Below, one piece after another: positions 8,466 to 14,248 of a DNA stretch of 14,248 nt (positions within the stretch are counted from its first letter, which is position 1; each line of letters opens with the position of its first letter). Location of the stretch: contig JNDT01001130.1 in assembly GCA_000697055.1 (NCBI GenBank), positions 1 through 14,248 on the forward strand, given 5' to 3'. The position numbers and the translations under genes were made by a program. The notes under the pieces are model-generated. The model saw only the letters and a list, made by a program, of their open reading frames with translations, made no database searches and was not told where the DNA came from. The stretch is from Saksenaea vasiformis B4078 (taxonomy: Eukaryota; Mucoromycota; Mucoromycetes; Mucorales; Saksenaeaceae).

Positions 8466-9674
8466 AGAGAGAGAGGAAACAGTTGAAACCTTTAATGAAA
8501 TATTCATCCCTTCAACTCAAAAGATACATCGCGCATGGCAGAGGTCGTTTCAAGCAAAAACAGCGAAAACAACCTGTTTATATACTATCCATTCTGGCTA
8601 ACTCTAATGAAATTGCACCGGGAATTCAGAGCCTCAATAAGCGAGGGAGGTAGCCTTTGTCACTCCTTACTGGATATCTAATTCTAGCTTCGCATGGCGT
8701 TGAGGCTGACACAAGGACCATCGCTCCTGATGAATAGTAATAAGAAATGGTAACCGACCGCATGGCATAACAGGCAGGCCGTGAATGGATAACGGGACAA
8801 GCTAACAATTTCTGTGATATACTCCGCCGAAGAAAGACGAATAACCATGATTGAGTATAGAGGGCATATACCTGCTAGTAATTGCGCCTCTTTCAATATC
8901 TAGCCTTCAATGGAGAAGTTCAATACGTAACTTGTAAATAGCTCTGGCATTTTGTCACTATACCTTGCGAGTCTCAGCTTTAGATGACACTCATAATACG
9001 TAGCTGTACTGTCTCCCAGCCATCCAACGGCTTCAAATTCTTCATCTCGATAAGGATCAAGAGGCTAACGGTACCTCCTTCTCACAGGTTAAATGTGATA
9101 TGAAGGAATATTAATTACTTCGGTTAGACAACTATTTATCTGAGCCCTGGTTTATCCCTGGAAAGACCACAAGAAAGGTACGCCTACGTTTTGAATTCCC
9201 AAGGTCCACAAGAAGAGCTTTTCAGTCCATTTTTTCAAGAAACAGATCAGCACAACGCATTGCGGTTTTTATTCATGTTTGAACATGTTGGAAGATTAAA
9301 AGATCTCTGATCTGTTTTCATTCCGGAAAGTACCACACACCTCTGCCGATAAACAACATAGGTTTCTTTTTGTTTTTATCTTAATGGGGAGACAAAACAA
9401 GGTAGACCATGAATATAACCAACGGCAATGGACAGCATGCAATTAGGACTAGCAAGCAGGAAATGCCTTCAGGGTTTTCCGTACACAATGGAAAGGGTGC
9501 TACATAAAGAGCAGAAAGGGAGACGAGCGACAGTGAACTCTGGATTTCTTAGTGGCGCGAATATTCCCGCAACGAAACGTATGCAGGTTGTTCCCCTTCT
9601 TTCATATCTCGTTTTGGTAAACGCAAATCTTTCCAGCCTTAACATGAAAAGGGCGCCCGAGGGCTGCTTTCTTC

Positions 9675-9763
9675 CACTCACCTTTCTTTCTCTCACTCAC
9701 CTTTCTTTCTCTCACCGTCCCTCCTCTCTTTTGCTTTAATCTCTCTTCCCTTCCTTTCTCATT
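9675..9763 (+). promoter_or_regulatory. CT-rich promoter/leader of the DSC3-like gene with a 19-bp duplication
   Basis: The 89 bp before the start codon are almost pure pyrimidine. They contain a perfect tandem duplication of CACTCACCTTTCTTTCTCT at 9675-9693 and 9694-9712. CT-rich elements near the start are typical of fungal promoters and leaders. No TATA box is obvious. Whether the duplicated part is transcribed is unknown. Confidence 0.55.
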
Positions 9764-10701
9764 ATGAAAAACGATTGCTACGAACTCATTGATCTTCACA
9801 TTCGTTGGTCCGACAGACAAGATTTAGTCTTTAGCGTCTCCCCTCTCGATACGATGGCTAACATCAAACAAAAAGTAAAGTTGTGACAATCAAGGCAAAA
9901 GAGCAATTAACTTACTTTCCACAGATTCGTCAACTCTCTCCACCTGCTCAATGTAAATACATCCGTCTGATTCACAATGGACGTATCCTTGACGACACCC
10001 GCTCCCTTTATACCTATGGTATCGGAAAGTTGATACCAGCCGAATCCAAACCCATGCTACGGCTACCTGCACCTGTATACCTTCATTGCTCCTTATCTGA
10101 TTATGTACCTAAGGCACCAGTGACGGTACGCTCGAAATCAATGCCATAGCTGCAAACTGACTTGCTTTTCTTTTCAGAAACCTTCTTCACAACATATTTC
10201 AAACATAGCATTCGATCGCTTACGAGAATCAGGACTTCCAGAAGAGGATATATGCTCACTTCGAGCACGATTTCATTGTCTGGATAGTATGTATACCAGT
10301 CTGCGTGCCTATCTTTATGAACTCATCATGAACTTAATAGACGCGATGAATGAAACACAAGGTTTCGATGAACGGTGGACAGACGACACGGATGAAACCT
10401 TGTCCGATGAGAGTAAGTGCATTCCAAAAAGAAAGTTCAATTGAACCTATTTTTTAACTTACGTCCTACAAAAGCACTGCAAGGCACCTACCAGGAGATG
10501 GTGTGGGGTCTCATTCTTGGTTTCTTTTTGGGGATCATATGTTTGTTTTGGTTTCGAGAGGCAGTATTTACAAAAAGACACAAGATGGGTAAGCGATCTA
10601 TGCACGTTCTTTGACATTGACATTAACATGTACGCACGTTAGGAATTGTTACGGGCATGATCATCAATATTTCCTTTGGTGTATTTCATGTGTACTGTTA
10701 G
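9764..10701 (+). CDS. DSC3: DSC E3 ubiquitin ligase complex subunit 3-like membrane protein (5 exons)
   Basis: Dsc3 is a subunit of the Dsc (Tul1-type) membrane ubiquitin ligase of the Golgi/endosome system. In some fungi that complex drives SREBP cleavage and membrane-protein turnover. My exons are 9764-9874, 9925-10125, 10178-10412, 10475-10588 and 10643-10701, giving 239 residues with all phases consistent. Residues about 7-80 form a ubiquitin-like domain (LIDLHIRWSDRQDLVF, then IRLIHNGRILDD). A central region has the DUF2407-type signature FDRLRESGLPEEDICSLRAR. An acidic loop (WTDDTDETLSDE) precedes two C-terminal membrane segments at about 191-210 (MVWGLILGFFLGIICLFWF) and 221-239. The protein ends right after the second segment. 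ATG 9764 is the first in the frame that begins the ubiquitin-like fold. Introns are 50-62 nt with GTAAG/GTACG donors. Length and domain order agree with fungal Dsc3; symbol by similarity recalled from memory. Confidence 0.88.
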
Positions 10702-10953
10702 ACATTTTTCTCTCTAAATCATTCTCACTCTAACTTCACTATTCTTTTCCTGTCTCTCTCCTTTTGATTGCCCCGTCAGATCCTTTTGATCCCCTTTGTT
10801 GTACTTTTTCGAAACCAATACCATTGTGTTTCCCCTTATCATCTCTCCCCAGTCGTTTTTTCTACATAGTGCAGTGGCTAATACTCCTCCTTCACCTTTG
10901 ATCATGCACAATCCTATATAACAAAATACAATACACAGGCGAATTCGTCTTAC
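10702..10953 (+). promoter_or_regulatory. Intergenic promoter of the cysteine synthase gene with TATA-like box
   Basis: The 252 bp between the DSC3-like stop and the cysteine synthase start are rich in C and T up to about 10850. TATATAA at 10915-10921 lies about 35-40 bp before the first ATG. That is close for a TATA box, so the leader would be short if the first ATG is used. The second in-frame ATG at 11041 would give a longer leader. The minus-strand open frame 10714-10911 here is a by-product of low complexity. Confidence 0.45.
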
Positions 10954-12461
10954 ATGTCTTCTTTACCAAAGAGCGAGTCACGACAGTTTCTCAACCGAAA
11001 TGGTTTAAAAAAAAAGTTTTGGTTTCGTACTGAAGCGGCAATGTCGTCAAGTACCGACCAACGTTCACTTATTCTTGGTCTGCTGTCAGGATCGGCGCTG
11101 ACACTTTTGACCACCGGCTTCTTTTACTATTTAACGCAATCGCCCTCATCGAATGACGAGAAAGCTGTGTCTGGTCCACCTGCCATTGTCGAGGGTGTGG
11201 ACGGTCTCATTGGGAACACTCCCCTTCTAAAAATTAGAAGTTTATCTGAAGCAACTGGTTGCACTATTCTTGTGGGTCTCCGTTGTTGCTTACTGTTGCT
11301 GTCTCTCTAACTAATCGAAATGATCTGTAGGGAAAAGCGGAGGTAAGAAACGGGAAACACTGGACATTCCTCGATGACAGAGCGACGTATAGTTTCTGAA
11401 TCCTGGTGGTAGTTCTAAAGATCGCGTTGCTTTGAATATGATCAAAACAGCTGAGGAGGCTGGTATTCTGAAGCCCCATACGGGCAGCACTATTTTTGAG
11501 GGAACAAGTGGCTCTACAGGCATTTCAATTGCGATGATCGCCCGTGCAAAAGGATACAAAGCATGGATTGTGATGCCCGATGATCAAGCCAAAGAAAAAT
11601 ATGAGTTGTTGGAGAAGCTGGGTGCAACGGTAGAGAAAGTACGACCTGTCAGTATTATCGACAAGAACCAGTTCGTTAATCGCGCGCGAGAACGTGCCAA
11701 CACGTTTAACGAAGGTGAAGCACGGGGTTACTTTGGCGATCAGTTTGAAAACGAGGCCAATTTCCAAGTACATTACGGGACAACCGGCCCAGAAATCTAT
11801 CAACAAACCAATGGTCATATTGATGCCATGGTACTAGGTGCTGGCACAGGAGGCACGTTGTCAGGATTGACCTGCTATATGAAGGAACGCCTCCCGAAGA
11901 TCAAGGTGTTTTTGGCCGATCCGCCTGGTTCAGGTCTCTTTAACAAAATCAAATATAATACCATGTATGCACCGACGGAACGTGAAGGAACGCGTCGACG
12001 ACATCAGGTCGACACAATCGTCGAAGGCATTGGTCTTAACCGATTAACAAAAAATTTTGATACTGGTCGAAGATTGGTGGATGACGCCTATCGGGTGACA
12101 GATACCGAATCTGTCAAAATGTCACGTTATCTAGTGCGAGAAGATGGTAATTATATCCTTTCCAAACCGTCTAATCCAGGCATTTCTTGATAGGTCTCTT
12201 TATTGGTAGCAGTTCCGCTGTGAATTGTGTTGCAGCAGTGCGTGTAGCACGACAGCTAGGACCAGGCCATGTTATTGTAACCATGCTTAGCGATTCTGGC
12301 CAGCGTCATTTAACAAAATTCTGGTAAGAGCAAAGGATGGTGTTATTTCCTAGTCCTCATCCAACTGTATTTCTTTTGGTAGGAGTGATGAATATCTGCA
12401 ATCCCAAGGAATTCCACATGATCTTGGATCGAACGAGACATTAGATGATTTTATAAAATAA
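10954..12461 (+). CDS. MCY1: Membrane-anchored cysteine synthase (OASS family, Mcy1/CS2 type; 5 exons)
   Basis: This belongs to the PLP-dependent beta-family, which makes cysteine from O-acetylserine and sulfide. Exons 10954-11271, 11331-11342, 11393-12146, 12194-12323 and 12383-12461 give 430 residues. A transmembrane segment at about 39-60 follows a basic N-terminus, as in fungal Mcy1/cysteine synthase 2, whose yeast member sits on the mitochondrial outer membrane. The catalytic core starts at VDGLIGNTPLLKI. K119 in LNPGGSSKDR is the predicted PLP Schiff-base lysine. The substrate loop is TSGSTG (148-153), the phosphate-binding loop GAGTGGT (259-265), and the C-terminal cofactor site lies near IGSSSAVN. 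The substrate loop has Ser where classical OASS has Asn, so the preferred substrate may differ. The second exon is only 12 nt and codes GKAE. The second in-frame ATG at 11041 (M30) is a possible alternative start just before the anchor. AATAAA at 12457-12462 overlaps the stop. Confidence 0.92.
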
Positions 12462-12493
12462 ATCAAAGATTTCATTGTAGAACCCCGCTGCTT

Positions 12494-13472
12494 ATGTACC
12501 TCAATCTGTTTCTTTGCGCTTGTCTTTGCGCTTTGACCGCATCCTGTCTATTGGCTAAATGGGTCCCAACCCTGCGTGCTTCTGTCCTTGCTTATGGCAA
12601 GTTACAGCAAACGGCAGACAAACCTCGATCGGACCTAGCTTACATGTTGAGTCAATGGACTGTGCCGAAATCATGGTTTGGTCATTTCTATGTTGTTGGT
12701 CTGCTCTTTGCTCTCATGTGTGCTGTGGAAATCACAATCGCCTACCAATGGAAGTATTACGGTGTTCTCCTTACACTTCTCCGAGAATGGGATGATCCCC
12801 GCTTATGCGATCGCGTCCCATTCATCGAATGTATTACTGGCCTTAGTATGATGACCGTCCACTTAACTCGACGCGTGTACGAATCTTATTGGGTCCAGCG
12901 CCATTCAAGCACGGCAAGAATGCATCTTACCCATTATGTAGCCGGTCTTGGATTCTATATCGCCATGGTTCTTGGTACATGGCTTGAAGGGGCAGTACGC
13001 CTCGGTCTATGGATGACAATCCAGTGTAAATGCTAGATCCATATTCATATTCCCGCATTGTGGTTAACTTTCTTTTACGTTTTCTCCTCATTCAGCACCT
13101 CCCCCAAAGCCTATCCTGCATGAAACCACGCCTCTCCGCACACTCATAGCCCTCATCACATTTTGCTATGCATCGGTACATCAGTACCGCTGCCACAAGA
13201 TCCTGGCGTCCCTGAGACAGTACCAAATCCCCCGAGGCGACTGGTTCGAATGGATTGTAGCCCCCCATTATTTCGCCGATATCCTCGTGTATCTCTCCTT
13301 ATGCGTTCTCTATGGATTCCATAATCTCATTTTGGTCTGTGGTCTCCTCTGGACCCTGGCGAACTTATCTGTCACTGCAGGGGAAACTGAAATTTGGTAT
13401 CAAAGAACGTTTGATAACTATCGCATTGTATTCCCGCAAGGTCGATGGCGTATTCTTCCAGGAATATATTAG
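12494..13472 (+). CDS. DFG10: Polyprenol reductase (SRD5A3/Dfg10 family; 2 exons)
   Basis: This ER membrane steroid-5-alpha-reductase family enzyme acts in the polyprenol-to-dolichol pathway that supplies the lipid carrier for N-glycosylation. Exons 12494-13025 and 13096-13472 give 302 residues, against about 318 in human SRD5A3. Family signatures are VPKSWFGHFYVVG in the first third, RRVYES with HLTHYVAGLGFY in the middle, and GDWFEWIVAPHYFAD at 225-239, matching the family's GDWFE...PHY block. Several hydrophobic segments are spread along the protein, the first at the N-terminus. The 70-nt intron has a GTAAAT donor and TTCAG acceptor and splits a Ser codon (Q-S-PPPK). ATG 12494 is the first Met before the conserved start and lies only 32 bp after the preceding gene's stop. 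The symbol is by homology with the yeast gene; exact reaction steps were not tested. Confidence 0.9.
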
Positions 13473-13506
13473 TAAATATACTTCTTGTTTCTATTTTTTA
13501 TTGTGT
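13473..13506. other. 34-bp gap between convergent genes
   Basis: The stop of the polyprenol reductase on the plus strand and the stop of uS19m on the minus strand are 34 bp apart, in AT-rich DNA. AATAAA on the minus strand at 13510-13515 is a candidate poly(A) signal for uS19m and lies inside its last codons. The two mRNAs very probably overlap at their 3' ends. Confidence 0.7.
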
Positions 13507-13824
13507 TTATTTATTCTTGGTGAAGCGGTACGTGAAGCGTTTTCGTGTGAAGGCAAATTCGCCTAGTTTATGGCCGATCATTTCTTCGGTAACGTGTACA
13601 GGAAGGTAATCCTTGCCATTATGAACAAGGAATTTCAGACCGACAAAGGATGGCAAGATCGTGCAGCTGCGAGCTATGTTCCAAAACAGAAAAGAGTTGA
13701 GTTGCAAGGTGCAAACCGAGGATACTTCTTTACCTTGTGTTGCGATGGGTGTACCATTTTGAATGGCCTGGCGAAGACCGGGAAATGCAACGAAGAATGG
13801 ACCTTTCCAAGCAGCACGTGGCAT
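13507..13824 (-). CDS. RSM19: Mitochondrial small-subunit ribosomal protein uS19m (2 exons)
   Basis: uS19m sits in the head of the mitochondrial small ribosomal subunit. Exons, read right to left, are 13734-13824 and 13507-13673, with an intron at 13674-13733 (GTAAAG donor, ACATAG acceptor) that splits an Ala codon. The product is 85 residues. It begins [11 protein letters not shown], has [19 protein letters not shown] in the middle and ends [20 protein letters not shown] followed by K. These are hallmark S19 blocks and the size is that of Rsm19 (about 90 residues). Two upstream in-frame ATGs exist: 13878 would give 103 residues with an added [14 protein letters not shown] leader, a possible mitochondrial presequence, and 13947 is less likely. 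I chose 13824 because small uS19m proteins usually start just before WKGPF. Confidence 0.9.
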   Translation of the reverse strand: MPRAAWKGPFFVAFPGLRQAIQNGTPIATQGKEVSSVCTLQLNSFLFWNIARSCTILPSFVGLKFLVHNGKDYLPVHVTEEMIGHKLGEFAFTRKRFTYRFTKNK

Positions 13825-13977
13825 CGTCGTTGTCGTTCGTCGAGGTGAGAGGGCTGTCAACAAAGGCGCTGTTGCCATGGGCAAGCAGTGTCGAAAGCCG
13901 TCACATCGAGTTTCAACCCCGACTCTGTCACAAACTTTATTCGTCATTGAGATCGAAATGTGACCATTTTTCTTTAT

Positions 13978-14235
13978 TTATCTTTGGGTTGACAAATTCG
14001 TATTGGGAAACACTTCTTCTTTGCTCCAAGCATACTCCATAGCATCAAAATACTTCTTTATCTCCAGAAACTTTTCAGGCGAGCATCCTTCACAGCTTTG
14101 GAACTCTTGCAGGAAGTTTTGCATTCTCTGTTCCAAGACTGTCTTCTGTGACGCGAAGTCCAATGTGCCATCTTCCGTGTTTTGAACTGGAACAGTTGAT
14201 GTCACATGTGAGTAAGTAGACACTATTAACAGCAT
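13978..14235 (-). CDS. Unidentified protein, C-terminal part (gene continues or starts near right edge)
   Basis: An open frame ends at TAA 13978-13980. The region from about 14186 leftward has coding character: it is hydrophilic, with a predicted helix KTVLEQRMQNFLQEFQSC, a CxxC pair (C48, C51 of the frame) and a second helix around EKFLEIKKYFDAMEYAW. The first codons (MLLIVSTYSHVTSTVP) may be intron or leader, because CTGTTCCAG at 14187-14195 (minus strand) is a good acceptor. If it is used, 13978-14186 would be the last exon and the rest of the gene lies beyond the window. I do not recognise the family. It is in tandem with uS19m, upstream of it on the same strand. Confidence 0.5.
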   Translation of the reverse strand: MLLIVSTYSHVTSTVPVQNTEDGTLDFASQKTVLEQRMQNFLQEFQSCEGCSPEKFLEIKKYFDAMEYAWSKEEVFPNTNLSTQR

Positions 14236-14248
14236 TACGCGTTAGAAG

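Larger units (their letters stand above)
4546..9674. other. Large gene-poor region of unknown content
   Basis: No open frame here exceeds about 94 codons on either strand, and none carries a domain I recognise. I looked for spliced genes by checking the small frames at 5313-5510 (+), 5421-5709 (-), 6426-6617 (+), 6777-6971 (+), 7038-7498 (-), 7907-8128 (+) and 8362-8653 (+). None could be joined across plausible splice sites into a known family. Contents worth marking are a possible Fanzor/TnpB zinc-ribbon remnant near 4853-4921, a purine-rich tract around 5820-5930, an A-rich then G-rich run at 6344-6365, a 15-bp tandem repeat at 7526-7566, and clustered short repeats at 8366-8465. It contrasts with the tightly packed 9764-14248 segment and may be decayed repeats, non-coding RNA or regulatory DNA. 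Confidence 0.5.

Noticed and set aside
4546..9674. tRNA genes or reverse-transcriptase remnants
   Set aside because: I found no credible B-box/cloverleaf combination and no convincing reverse-transcriptase active-site motif by eye on either strand; a tool-based scan could still find some.
9428..9739. 103-codon frame upstream of the DSC3-like gene
   Set aside because: Its C-terminal third is only the CT-rich promoter repeat read as Leu/Ser/Thr/Phe; no homology is recognisable.
11240..12190. Cysteine synthase as frameshifted or truncated near 11310 and 12190
   Set aside because: The apparent breaks are introns at 11272-11330, 11343-11392, 12147-12193 and 12324-12382; splicing restores the family sequence exactly at each junction.

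Overview
The window looks like nuclear DNA of a filamentous fungus. An early-diverging (Mucoromycota-type) lineage is my inference, not something proved here. Protein-coding genes are cut by many short introns of about 47-70 nt with GT donors and AG acceptors. Presumed promoters are rich in C and T on the coding strand. The gene set is eukaryotic: a GGA clathrin adaptor, a Dsc3-type E3 ligase subunit, a membrane-anchored cysteine synthase, a polyprenol reductase and a mitochondrial ribosomal protein.

Layout. Positions 1-640 hold no gene I can recognise, only a short spaced direct repeat. About 640-1598 (+) is a decayed Fanzor, the eukaryotic relative of TnpB and Cas12. Its RuvC-I, rearranged RuvC-II, zinc-ribbon and RuvC-III motifs are all readable, but they lie in three frames and are broken by a stop and at least three frameshifts. 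Positions 2215-4401 (-) are a complete 13-exon GGA gene with VHS, GAT, clathrin-box linker and gamma-adaptin-ear domains. Positions 4402 to about 9763 are 5.3 kb with no gene I can support; they contain low-complexity tracts, small repeats and one weak second zinc-ribbon remnant.

From 9764 the window becomes dense. Three genes run on the + strand: a DSC3-like gene (9764-10701, 5 exons), an Mcy1-type cysteine synthase (10954-12461, 5 exons including a 12-nt microexon) and a polyprenol reductase (12494-13472, 2 exons). A mitochondrial uS19m gene (13507-13824 or -13878, -) converges on the reductase, and an unidentified C-terminal coding segment (13978-14235, -) runs toward the right edge.

The single-copy genes are housekeeping functions of the secretory pathway (GGA sorting at the trans-Golgi, Dsc ligase at Golgi/endosome membranes, dolichol synthesis for ER glycosylation) and of mitochondria (uS19m, probably the cysteine synthase). 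I see no sign that they form one pathway. Their main shared feature is extreme packing: 32 bp separate the cysteine synthase stop from the next start codon, and 34 bp separate the convergent reductase and uS19m stops. The most interesting element is the Fanzor relic. All gene models were spliced by eye.
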